Assembly (NCBI GenBank): GCA_013076295.1
Contig: RQOL01000532.1
Location: 3,782,001-3,846,000, forward strand
From: Sanderia malayensis
Lineage: Eukaryota > Cnidaria > Scyphozoa > Semaeostomeae > Pelagiidae
Reading direction: 5' to 3'
Length of the DNA stretch: 64,000 nucleotides
A program made the position numbers and the translations under genes. Within the stretch, counting starts at the first letter, position 1. Each line of letters starts with the position of its first letter. Under the pieces are notes generated by a model that saw only the letters and a program-made list of their open reading frames with translations, was not told where the DNA came from and made no database searches. Positions 52,501 to 60,022 of this stretch are shown here, piece by piece.

Positions 52501-52520
52501 TTCATGTTACAACTGTCTAG
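33909..52520 (+). CDS. PDZRN3: PDZRN3/4-type RING-finger and PDZ-domain E3 ubiquitin ligase, complete
   Basis: Eight coding exons (33909-34598, 35962-36039, 37455-37553, 41505-42293, 45432-45521, 48662-48724, 50503-50598, 51306-52520) join to 1039 residues, the usual family size (about 1040-1070). The RING (C3HC4) is at 18-57: C18, C21, C33, H35, C38, C41, C54, C57. A Cys/His zinc-finger-like segment follows at about 80-115, then a coiled coil at about 170-230. PDZ1 is at about 231-320 (loop GSLGLNI) and PDZ2 at about 553-635 (loop GRLGMQL). A Ser-rich linker contains TQTD, which is conserved in PDZRN3. The last 138 residues match the PDZRN C-terminal domain (EWKV, TTDDDA, W-x-KEERK, VEEILT) and end VTTV, a class I PDZ ligand. 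Vertebrate PDZRN3 ubiquitinates junctional and Wnt-pathway proteins. The same role is inferred; a 3 versus 4 assignment is not possible, so the symbol marks the family. Confidence 0.96.
34599..35961 (+). other. PDZRN intron 1, containing a 20-bp-stem hairpin
   Basis: A 1363-bp phase 0 intron with GTGAGG donor and TTTTTAG acceptor. The only notable structure is the hairpin at 35354-35397. No other gene is seen inside. Confidence 0.7.
35354..35397. repeat. Near-perfect hairpin with TCF/LEF-like core
   Basis: Two 20-nt arms (35354-35373 and 35378-35397) are reverse complements except for one position and enclose a 4-nt loop TGTC. Three more outer pairs are possible if one G-T is allowed. Each arm contains CTTTGAT, the TCF/LEF core, on opposite strands. 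Confidence 0.7.
35962..36039 (+). CDS. PDZRN3: PDZRN exon 2: start of PDZ1 (residues 231-256)
   Basis: This 78-nt exon lies between TTTTTAG and GTACTT. It encodes IEEVDINVSLERQDGSLGLN and IVGGHQ, the first strands and carboxylate-binding loop of PDZ1. It is phase 0 on both sides, so it could be skipped without breaking the frame. Confidence 0.93.
36040..41504 (+). other. PDZRN introns 2 and 3 (with exon 3 between)
   Basis: Intron 2 is 36040-37454 and intron 3 is 37554-41504. Open frames of up to 130 codons occur (for example 36415-36807) but lack family resemblance and splice logic, so they are taken as chance. A T/C-rich stretch spans about 39290-39700. Confidence 0.6.
37455..37553 (+). CDS. 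PDZRN3: PDZRN exon 3: middle of PDZ1 (residues 257-289)
   Basis: This 99-nt exon lies between TTTTTAG and GTAATT. It encodes DGKEASGIFISRIAEDGPAS... LQLNDRVLE, the central PDZ strands with the usual GP-A and DR-LE positions. It is phase 0 on both sides. Confidence 0.93.
41505..42293 (+). CDS. PDZRN3: PDZRN exon 4: end of PDZ1 and Ser-rich linker (residues 290-552)
   Basis: The exon opens VNGVNLTDATHDQAV, the last PDZ1 helix and close to the vertebrate sequence. After LLLVRRQ comes WTQTD, conserved in the family, then a low-complexity Ser/Asn/Glu linker ending EYEYEYE before GTTAGT. The linker shows no domain and has many possible phosphorylation sites. Confidence 0.93.
45022..45057. repeat. 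16-bp-stem hairpin in PDZRN intron 4
   Basis: Arms 45022-45037 (ACGCCTTCACACACAA) and 45042-45057 pair with one mismatch around the loop TAGA. Just upstream (44940-45002) is a degenerate run of TGAATCTG-like units. Confidence 0.65.
45432..45521 (+). CDS. PDZRN3: PDZRN exon 5: start of PDZ2 (residues 553-582)
   Basis: This 90-nt exon lies between ATAACAG and GTAAGA. It encodes HVTVRNENGRLGMQLCYGG... VGVYVSK. GRLGMQL is the PDZ2 ligand loop, and GVYVS corresponds to GIYIS in vertebrate PDZRN3. Confidence 0.93.
45591..45644. repeat. Hairpin repeat in PDZRN intron 5, possibly a pogo/Tigger-type relic
   Basis: Perfect 12-bp inverted arms AACACCCGCATA (45591-45602) and its complement (45633-45644) extend inward imperfectly to GAAC/GTTC. 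The preceding TACAGTGAACACCCGCATAA resembles ends of pogo/Tigger elements, but no matching second terminus with TA duplication was found. Confidence 0.45.
48662..48724 (+). CDS. PDZRN3: PDZRN exon 6: middle of PDZ2 (residues 583-603)
   Basis: This 63-nt exon lies between TTTTCAG and GTGAGA. It encodes VENSCMVEGGGRVMVGDQLI and Q. The GGRV-x-x-GDQLIQ stretch is the standard central PDZ motif. Confidence 0.92.
50503..50598 (+). CDS. PDZRN3: PDZRN exon 7: end of PDZ2 (residues 604-635)
   Basis: This 96-nt exon lies between TTTGCAG and GTCAGT. It encodes INNNPVHNVEEACKILQ... VALVVARP. It continues exon 6 as QINN-P-V and ends in the final PDZ strand, equivalent to SLLIARPE in PDZRN3. Confidence 0.93.
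50951..51130. mobile_element. Foldback MITE in PDZRN intron 7
   Basis: The left arm (50951-51008, starting AAACTGGTTTATAA) and the right arm (51067-51130) are imperfect inverted copies of about 60 bp. They share AAACTGGTTTATAA, TGGCCA and TTTAGTACT in order. The 58-bp centre can also partly pair. ATAAG occurs just outside both ends, but the target duplication cannot be set exactly. It would form a long hairpin in the pre-mRNA. The superfamily is unknown. Confidence 0.65.
51306..52520 (+). CDS. PDZRN3: PDZRN exon 8: linker and conserved C-terminal domain (residues 636-1039)
   Basis: The exon begins at GCT after TTTTTAG, 10 codons before the first ATG in it. It covers a charged Ser/Lys-rich linker and then the conserved tail from about residue 902: EWKVRRSKDGKHIYI, LKERA, TTDDDA, GRFWNKEERKRQLL, FDDFVTVEEILT, ending HVTTV then TAG. 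Confidence 0.95.
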   Translation, partial: ASDQSSIGVTMKKDEALLNTVLEGEAEVDISSSEPSTVYEQFLGSSTEKASATEYFSENSRTKVSYDSSPTGSQKEVSKCSEKRDKNLRFECKSETKSEIRDEVRSSLKDYVLSRLRGHDKHKNNKESDSDKTMLTPEKVKDRTLERNGNSKNNTPISTPSSSRRGSASSKEKRVNSRCNSPAVGGSDSNNTSPVRELNSNPARPTRSAMKKATSKHRSPKHVRMDPKPDWTLTEKRVWEEFKIIQNMEAEEGEKDQEANLSSVEAEWKVRRSKDGKHIYIRKHSTKPQKSKLLKERAERLAFERTGVTTDDDANTIYLGRFWNKEERKRQLLRHRLKRERIIEKQLAKDSIAPNPMDSAMAEIVQKKMTAPGHVFDDFVTVEEILTQRNRDGILEGPIHVTTV

Positions 52521-53488
52521 ATGTGCAAAGATTCCCGTGTCATAATGCGTGAAGGTTGTTGAAGAAGCGTTGTGACTTGATATACGGTCAATGGTCCTCT
52601 TCTGTTGTATACAACTTGAACAGCTCAGTGGTATGGTCCTATTGCCACTACTGCAAGATATCTAGTGCAGATACGGTAACGGAAAGTAGTCAAATGTGCT
52701 CGGTATTCCAATCGATCTATCCAGTGTATTTGGCTGTGAACTGCGCAGCTCCATGCAAATGCTGACTTGAATACTCTTCCCCCCCTTGCGCGTCAAATGT
52801 AGACTGTATATAAATATGCATGCTTCTGTAAAGCAGCAAATTATACGTTTTAATATAGAATATTTTATTTAATAACATATATTGGCCATATGTCGGTGCG
52901 CCCTCTTATCGTTATGGCGAAGAGAAAAGCCGATTGTTATAAGGAGTATACAACTCAAAAGAAAGATAGCATTTATTACTATTCAATCTCATTATACGAG
53001 TGAAACGGTCCTGATTCCTCCGGTCTGAGGGTCCACGGTTTCCTGTATTAATTAACAGATATAGATATGATCTTTGTTGAAATCTTTGTAAAAGGGGATG
53101 TCTCAAGAATACCACTGCTTGAAAGAGATATATCCGAATGTTTAAGTTATTATATCGTGGGATACTTTTGACAAATCATCCAACATCATTAATCATCTTA
53201 GTTATAGGAAGTAAGTAACAACTGTGTAGTCAACTTTCGCCGCTTCGCCGCTGCAACTGACTAAACTCAACTTTATAATTTAATACAAAGTTTATCTTGT
53301 CGTTTATTATGTGCTATTGAAAAATAAATTATGTAGATTGGTCATTTCATCATCTAGCCCATAGTTCGTTAATTAACCTGTTATACATTCGATTTAATGA
53401 AATCAAATTATTGCTGTTTATTAATAAGAAATCAGTTCGTTATTTGTTTGAAATCCACCATCCATAGGCGCATGATATATCAACAGCG
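52521..53488 (+). other. PDZRN 3' flank and probable 3' UTR
   Basis: AT-rich sequence with no coding feature. The first canonical AATAAA after the stop is at 53323-53328. An earlier variant signal may be used instead. Confidence 0.5.
53323..53328 (+). terminator. Candidate polyadenylation signal AATAAA for PDZRN
   Basis: This AATAAA lies about 800 bp after the stop codon and just before the inverted duplication begins. The choice rests on position only. Confidence 0.3.
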
Positions 53489-53570
53489 ACTGTTTCGTCA
53501 GCGGTTGCTGTTGTTGTTGTAAATTTACTAGTAAATTTCCCGGTTCTCAATTGATTTGATTGTTTTGCTC

Positions 53571-53667
53571 TTTCGCGCTATTGGTTCCTTGTAAGAACAT
53601 TGCAATGTTTTCATCTCCCAAGTGGTATCGCTTTCGTTCAATGAAATTACAGAACGAATCTGATTGG
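53571..53667 (+). promoter_or_regulatory. Promoter-like E2F and CCAAT sites, left arm
   Basis: TTTCGCGC (E2F consensus type) at 53571-53578 is followed by ATTGG (inverted CCAAT) at 53580-53584 and again at 53663-53667. This combination is typical of cell-cycle gene promoters. It lies at the outer edge of the duplicated unit, with the exon-like units downstream. Confidence 0.4.
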
Positions 53668-54132
53668 TTGCAACAAACAACTTTTGACATCAACTTGCTC
53701 AACTTTCCCATTCGGCATTTGAGAAAAGAAAAGTTGGTTGTCCTCATTGAAGTGCTCCTGTTATTCATGGCTTCGTTTCTTCCCGGATAACGATGAATTT
53801 AAATTGCACTTATTGGAAGAATTCTCAGCATAAACTAATGAGGTAACCAATTAAGTCTCAATTTCTCATATATTAATTATGTTCTGCAAGCCGTTTCTTC
53901 ACGTATTTTGCATTTGTTAAACTCGGAAGAACATTTAGGCAATTTTAGGCCCACTGCTATCTGTGTAGATGCTTCTCTCAGCCAATACGCGGTCTTTCCT
54001 GGCATGAAATAGCAGCATTTTATTATAAACTATTTGTTCCTGCAATTTTATCAAACAATTTTCATTTCTGAAACTTTGATAACAATGAATCTTCGCAATG
54101 CCAGAAATTCTTGTTTTTTTTTTAAATTTCAG

Positions 54133-54544
54133 ATGAATCGACTTGATGCACCTACCTTGCTTCAAAAAGTTCTGAAGTATTCTTAATAATGCCCAAAGAG
54201 GTGAGTTATATTATTTGATTATGCATATTATATTATTACTTTCAGATCTTGATAAAAACATGCTTCCTGATATAAAAATTTACATGAGCTACTTCTTTTC
54301 CGATTCGCCAAAGTAACTTCTTGTTCTCTATGAGACAGCTTTCCTAAAAATATAGATAGCATGCTAATATCTTCAGGGTTTTAATGTTTAAAGTTTGTAA
54401 ACCATAGTTTTGACCCTCGTGTAATATCTATTTTACTTCGTACAGGTCCGTTCGTTGGCAATGAATATAAAACGTGTCCATGCAATGATGAACAGCAAAA
54501 AAAGATTTGGTTCTCCCGATACAGCTGACTTGGTTCATGTCTAG
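54133..54544 (+). pseudogene. Left copy of an unrecognised two-exon gene tail, disrupted in unit A
   Basis: Unit A is 54133-54200 (after a T-rich tract and TTTCAG, before GTGAGT). Unit B is 54446-54544 (after TACAG, ending in TAG). Unit B encodes 32 residues beginning VRSLAMNIKRVHAMM and ending LVHV. In the frame that would join to B, unit A has an early TGA; in another frame it gives a 17-residue ATG-started peptide. The copy therefore looks broken if it ever encoded the protein kept by the middle copy. The family is not recognised. Confidence 0.5.
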
Positions 54545-54684
54545 GTATTTGAATCCACTTTCCTGATACTTTCTTTTTTTGCTTTTTTAATCCTTCGATT
54601 TGATAAGTTAACGCTGGTAATTTTAAAAAGTAATAGGCTTCGAAATTTACAACGACGCTAGATCATTGGACTTTTTCACATTCA

Positions 54685-56165
54685 ATAAGTTTTATTTTCC
54701 CAATTTGACGTCGGTCTTTCCAAGAATTAATTGCTTATATTTAGGAACATACATTGGTCTTTCTAACATTCACAAGGTTTTATTTTTACAAATTGACGTT
54801 GGTCTTTCCAAAAAGTAATGGGCTATATTTATGACGATTTTACATTTGATTTTCCAAAATTGAATAAGCTGAATTTTGCAATTTGACGTCGGTCTTTCCA
54901 AGAATTAATTGCTTATATTTAGGAACATACATTGGTCTTTCTAACATTCACAAGGTTTTATTTTTACAAATTGACGTTGGTCTTTCCAAAAAGTAATAGG
55001 CTATATTTATGACGATTTTACATTTGATTTTCCAAAATTGAGTAGGCTGAATTTTGCAATTTGACGTCGGTCTTTCCAAGAATTAATTGCTTATATTTAG
55101 GAACATACATTGGTCTTTCTAACATTCACAAGGTTTTATTTTTACAAATTGACGTTGGTCTTTCCAAAAAGTAATAGGCTATATTTATGACGAATTTACA
55201 TTGGATTTTCCAATATTGAATAGGCTGAATTTTGTAATTTGACGTCGGTCTTTCCAAGAATTAATTGCTTATATTTAGGAACATACATTGGTCTTTCTAA
55301 CATTCACAAGGTTTTATTTTTAGACATAGACGTTGGTCTTTCCAAAAAGTAATAGGCTATATTTATGACGATTTTACATTTGACTTTCCAAAATTGAATA
55401 GGCTGAATTTTGCAATTTGACGTCTGTCTTTTCAAAAGTAATAGGTAATATTTTCGAGTATACATTGGTCTTTTTAACATTCATAAGGCTTTATTTTTAG
55501 ACATTGACGTTGGTCTTTCCAAAAAGAAATAGGCTATAGCTATATATGACGATTTTACATTGGATTTTCCAAAATTCAATGGGCTGAATTTTGCAATTTG
55601 ACGTCTGTCTTTTCAAAAAGTAATAGGTAACGTTTTCGAGTATATATTGGTCTTTCTAACATTCATAAGACTTTATTTTTAGACATTGACGTTGGTCTTT
55701 CCAAAAAGAAATAGGCTATAGCTATTTATGACGATTTTACATTGGATTTTCCAAAGGCTGAATTTTGTAATTTGACGTCTGTCTTTTCAAAAGTAATAGG
55801 TAATATTTTCGAGTATACATTGGTCTTTTTAACATTCATAAGGCTTTATTTTTAGACATTGACGTTGGTCTATCCAAAAAGAAATAGGCTATAGCTATTT
55901 ATGACGATTTTACATTGGATTTTCCAAAGGCTGAATTTTGCAATTTGACGTCTGTCTTTCCAAAAGTAATAGGTAATATTTTCGAGTATACATTGGTCTT
56001 TTTAACATTCATAAGGCTTTATTTTTAGACATTGACGTTGGTCTTTCCGAAAAGAAATAGTCTATGTTTATGACGAGTTTACATTATATTTTCCAAAATT
56101 TAATAGGCTGAATTTTGCAATTTGACGTCGGTCTTTCCAAAAAGTAATAGGCTATACTTACGAAT
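54685..56165 (+). repeat. 178-bp higher-order satellite array, left
   Basis: The anchor GACGTC(G/T)GTCTTT recurs at 54707, 54885, 55063, 55241, 55419, 55600, 55774, 55947 and 56124, giving eight spacings of 173-181 bp (mostly 178). Each 178-bp unit splits into four related monomers of 43, 45, 46 and 44 bp. They open with GGTCTTTC(C/T)AA or the variant TGATTTTCCAA and end in ACATT or GACGT(T/C). This is a higher-order repeat. Confidence 0.9.
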
Positions 56166-56299
56166 AGTTAATCTTAAATGTTTTAACATGTATTAGGCTA
56201 TACACCTTGATTGTTTATTTGGCTTATGAAAGTTTACATCAGTTGGTTTCTTATATCTTGAAAAAGGTATTTTACGATATACGACGACATTGACCTATC

Positions 56300-56365
56300 T
56301 GACATGGCATATATATTATTAAATATATAATATATAATATATGACATGATATTAAATATCAATTA
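56300..56365. repeat. AT-rich palindromic patch
   Basis: Runs of ATATATTATTAAATATATAA-type sequence follow the left satellite array near the centre of the inverted duplication. Such patches are prone to cruciform formation and breakage. Confidence 0.5.
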
Positions 56366-56645
56366 ATATGTTATTCCATGAAATTTTTGCCTTTCATAAA
56401 TAACCTTTAGTATATTTTTTATAGCATTAAGAAGAAGAAGAACGCAAAAAACTACAATTATGTCAGAAGAGAGTGTTATTCGCAAATAACAACATTAAAT
56501 AGATTAGTAAAATGATAAGTACGGGTAGAATAAACAAGTATGATATATAGGTAGTATGTGTAGGGTACATGTTAGGCAGATAGCAAGGTAGATTAGTTAG
56601 GTAGATTTGGTAATGTTAATTAGATAGATGCTAGTAAGGGGACCT

Positions 56646-56838
56646 ATTCCCAAGGGAATTAGTATTCCCAAGGGAATTAGTATTCCCAAGGGAATTAGTA
56701 TTCCCAAGGGAATTAGTATTCCCAAGGGAATTAGTATTCCCAAGGGAATTAGTATTCCCAAGGGAATTAGTATTCCCAAGGGAATTAGTATTCCCAAGGG
56801 AATTAGTATTCCCAAGGGAATTAGTTTTCCCAAGGGAG
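56646..56838. repeat. 18-bp minisatellite, 11 copies
   Basis: The unit ATTCCCAAGGGAATTAGT is repeated about 11 times almost without change. Its core TTCCC-AA-GGGAA is a small inverted repeat. Because 18 is a multiple of three and no stops occur, it stays open in several frames on both strands (for example ISIPKG repeats), which is a by-product and not evidence of a gene. It lies close to the centre of the inverted duplication. Confidence 0.95.
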
Positions 56839-57054
56839 CCTCCTAATCGAAAATTCTTTATCCCCATTCTTCTTCGTCTGTTCTTCTCCTGTAAAAAGAC
56901 GTTATAAAAGTATGTTTGAAACGTCAAACTCCCTTTTGGGAAAGTAGTCAAAAGATAGCCCAACAATTATTCAAAAGATAAACATTAGCATATTACGTCC
57001 ATATTAGGTCGAAGAGACAGAAAAGCAACAGAGAAGGTATCAAGAAAGTGGATT

Positions 57055-57428
57055 CTAAAATGGATTACCAAATCTTCTATTGTTGTTCATCATTGCATGG
57101 ACACGATTTATATTCATGGCCAACGAACGGACCTGTGTGAAATAAAGTAGATATTACACGAGGGTCAAACTATGGTTTACAAACTTTAAATATTAAAACT
57201 CTGAAGATAAAAATGCTAACATTCTTGGGAAAACTGTCTCGTAACGAACAAGAAGTTTACATTATGATATCATCGGAAATGAAGTAGCTCAGGTAGATGT
57301 TCATATCTGGAAGCATGTTTTTATCAAGAGAAGAAATTAAAAATGTAATAAGGATAAACATGTAATATCACTCACCTGTTTGACCATTGTTGATAATAAT
57401 TCAGAAATTTCAAGCAAGGTCGATTCAT
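57055..57428 (-). CDS. Middle copy of the unrecognised gene tail, open through both exons
   Basis: Unit A is 57428-57376 and unit B is 57132-57055, with consensus sites (CTTTTCAG, GTGAGT, CACACAG). Spliced, they read (D)ESTLLEISELLSTMVKQ then VRSLAMNINRVHAMM..., ending NPF and TAG, with no interruption. This helical, short C-terminus looks protein-like. Compared with the other two copies, unit A lacks a 15-bp segment, and unit B ends early at a different stop. Upstream, the same frame stays open to about 57630, but no start or first exon can be assigned and the E2F/CCAAT block is absent here. No known family was recognised. Confidence 0.45.
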
Positions 57429-57654
57429 CTGAAAAGTAAAAAAGAAGCCAAGAATGCGATAAAAATACAGGACCACATAGTTTATAATAACATGACGTTA
57501 TTTCATGCCAAGAAAGACTGCATATTGCTTGAGAGAAGCAACAAAATATATCGATAGCAGTGGGCCTAAGATGTTCTTCCAAGTTTAAATCCACGAATGT
57601 AAAATAAGAAATGGGACAGTTTGTAGAATACAATTAATATATGTGAAATTGCAT

Positions 57655-58350
57655 AAATGTTAGAAAGACCAATGTATGCTCGAAAATATTACCTATTGCT
57701 TTTTGAAAAGACCGACGTCAAACTGCAAATTCAGCCTATTAAATTTTGAAAAATCCAATGTAAACTCGTCATAAATATAGACTGTTACTTTTTGGAAAAA
57801 CCAACGTCAACTTGTAAAAATAAACCCTTATGAAAGTTAGAAAGACCAATGTATACTCGTAAATATTACCTATTACTTGTTGAAAGGACCGACGTCAAAT
57901 TGCAAAACTCAGCCTATTAAATTTTGGAAAATCCAATGTAAACTCTTCATAAATATAGACTATTACTTTTTGGAAAGACCAACGTCAATTTGTAAAAATG
58001 TAACCTTATGAATGTTAGAAAGACGAATGAATAGTCGAAAATAGTACATATTACTCTTTGAATAGACCCACGTCAAATTGCAAAAATTCAGCCTATTGAA
58101 TTTGGGAAAATCCAATGTAAACTCGTCATAAATATAGACTATTACTTTTTGGAAAGACCAACATCAATTTGCAAAAATGTAGCCTTATGAATGTTAGAAA
58201 GACCAATGTATACTCGTAAACATAAACCATTAATTTTTGAAAAGACTGGCGTCAAAATGCAAACATTTAGCCTATTAAATTTTGGAAAATACAATGTAAA
58301 GTTCTCATAAATATAGACTACTACTTTTTCGAACGACTAACGTCAATGTC
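57655..58350 (-). repeat. 178-bp higher-order satellite array, right (inverted)
   Basis: This is the same four-monomer unit, read on the minus strand, in about four diverged copies between the right and middle gene-tail copies. It completes the mirror symmetry of the inverted duplication. Confidence 0.85.
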
Positions 58351-58425
58351 TAAAAATGAAGCCTGTATCAAATCTAAGGAGCAAAAAAGTAAAAAAGAAA
58401 GTGTCAGGAAAGTGGATTCAAATAC

Positions 58426-58830
58426 CTAGACATGAATCAAGTCAGCTGTATCGGGAGAACCAATTCTTTTCTTGCTGTTCATCATTTCATGGACACGTTT
58501 TATATTCATTGCCAACGAACGGACCTGTACGAAATAAAGTAGATATTACATGAGGGTCGAACTAAGGTTTACAAGCTTTAAATATTAAAACTGATCATGG
58601 TAGCATGCTATATTTTTAGGAAAGCTGTCTGGCAACAAACAAAAAATTTCTTTGGCGATTTGGAGATGAAGTGACTCAGGTAGATTTTCATATCTGGAAG
58701 CATGTTTTTATCAAGACCAGAAATTAATAATGTAATAAGGACAAACAAATAATATCACTCACCTATTTGGCCATTATTAAGAATACTTCAGAACTTTTGG
58801 AAGCCAGGTAGCTATAGCAAGCCGATTCAT
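58426..58830 (-). pseudogene. Right copy of the unrecognised gene tail, unit A ends in a stop
   Basis: Unit A is 58830-58763 and unit B is 58524-58426, with the same splice-site positions as the left copy. Unit B encodes VRSLAMNIKRVHEMM... LIHV then TAG. It differs from the left copy by replacements that leave the frame and stop unchanged. In the joining frame, unit A ends with an in-frame TAG exactly at the splice junction. Confidence 0.5.
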
Positions 58831-59319
58831 CTGAAATGAAAAAAAAAACCAAGAATATCTGGCAAGTCTACGAAGATTCATTGTTATCAAAGTTTCAGAA
58901 ATGAAAATGGTTAGATAAAAATGCAAGAATGCATAGTTTATAATAAAACGATGTTATTTCATGCCAGGAAAGACCGCATATTGGCTTGGAGAAGCAACTA
59001 AATATACGGATAGCAATGGGCCTAAAATTGCCTAAATGTTCTTCCGAGTTGAACTCCACAAATGCAAAATAAGTGACGAAACGGCTTGCAGGACATAATT
59101 AATATATTTGAAATTGAGATTTAATTGCTTACTTCATTAGTTTATACTGCGAATTCTTCCAAAAAGTGCAATTTAAATTCATCGTTATCCGGGAAGAAAC
59201 GAAGCCATGAATATCAGAAGCACTTCAATGTGGACAACCAAGCAAATTTTCTTTTCTCAAATGCCGAATGGGAAAGTTGAGCAAGTTGATGAAGATTTCA
59301 AAAGATGTTTGTTGCAACC

Positions 59320-59414
59320 AATCGGATTCGTTCTGTAATTTCATTGAACGAAAGCAATACCACTTGGGAGATGAAAACATTGCAATGTTCTTACAAGGAA
59401 CCAATAGCGCGAAA
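59320..59414 (-). promoter_or_regulatory. Promoter-like E2F and CCAAT sites, right arm
   Basis: This is the mirror image of the left-arm block: GCGCGAAA at 59407-59414, CCAAT at 59401-59405 and a second CCAAT near 59320. Both E2F and CCAAT cores are kept although the arms have diverged elsewhere. Confidence 0.4.
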
Positions 59415-59496
59415 GAACAGAACAATCAACTCAATTGAGAACCGGGAAATTTACTAGTAAATTTACAACAACAGCAGCAACCGCTGACGAAACAGT

Positions 59497-59770
59497 GATG
59501 GTTGTTGCATCAATTATATATTACGCAGCGTTACTGTGCGCGTGCAATATACAGTGGGATTTTGACACAATAACCTATGTGTCTAAAAAACGATTCCATG
59601 GACCACATCATGGAATATTCATATAACAAACTTCCTGGTATAACTAACCGGCTTATTGAACTGCTTCACAGTGCAACAAATTCTCTGTCAAATCAACTGC
59701 CAATATATCAAGGATAATTTTGATTTCGCCTGAACACCCATCATATCAAGATTCCAACGCAATACCATTG
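59497..59770. other. DCAF1 3' flank
   Basis: Short spacer between the DCAF1 stop and the inverted duplication. No canonical AATAAA is visible on the minus strand here, so the DCAF1 3' end may lie inside the duplication or use a variant signal. Confidence 0.4.
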
Positions 59771-59843
59771 TTAATAATAGTAATCACTATCACTGTTATC
59801 GTGGTCATAGCTACCTAAATCATAATCATCATCATCGAAATCG

Positions 59844-59874
<31 letters not shown>

Positions 59875-60022
59875 AGTCGGCATCGTCCTCATCATCTTCT
59901 TCGTCGTCAATATCGTCGTCATAATCATCCCCGACATCGAGGAGTAAATCTTCCAGAGTACCCACTGCGTCATCGAACTCATCGTCGTCTTCTATTTGAT
60001 TTGTTTCGTCTTCTTCTTCCGC
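59771..60022 (-). CDS. DCAF1: DCAF1 exon m: acidic tail and stop
   Basis: It encodes 83 residues, most of them Asp or Glu, including an 11-residue Asp run encoded by a CAT/GAT microsatellite (about 59831-59872). It ends SDSDYYY then stop. An acidic C-terminus is typical of DCAF1; the Tyr ending and the pure Asp run are particular to this copy. Confidence 0.94.

Larger units (their letters stand above)
53489..59496. repeat. Large imperfect inverted duplication (about 6 kb)
   Basis: The left arm starts ACTGTTTCGTCAGCGG at 53489; the right arm ends with its reverse complement at 59496. Matching segments follow in mirrored order: the TTTACTAGTAAATTTCCCGG block, E2F/CCAAT sites, an exon-like unit A, an intron, an exon-like unit B, then 178-bp satellite arrays. 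A third copy of units A and B (about 57000-57640, minus) lies inside the right half. The arms differ by scattered substitutions and indels, so this is not an assembly mirror artefact of one sequence. No target duplication is apparent at the ends. It may be a foldback-type element or an inverted segmental duplication of a host gene. Confidence 0.85.

Noticed and set aside
53560..53790. 76-codon frame in the left arm, with a similar frame inverted at 59225-59425
   Set aside because: Its similarity in both arms follows from the inverted duplication. It overlaps the promoter-like block and its opposite strand is equally open. No splice or start logic supports translation.
56628..56966. Repetitive open frames over the 18-bp minisatellite on both strands
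   Set aside because: Any stop-free 18-bp repeat gives long frames; there is no start context, conservation or domain.
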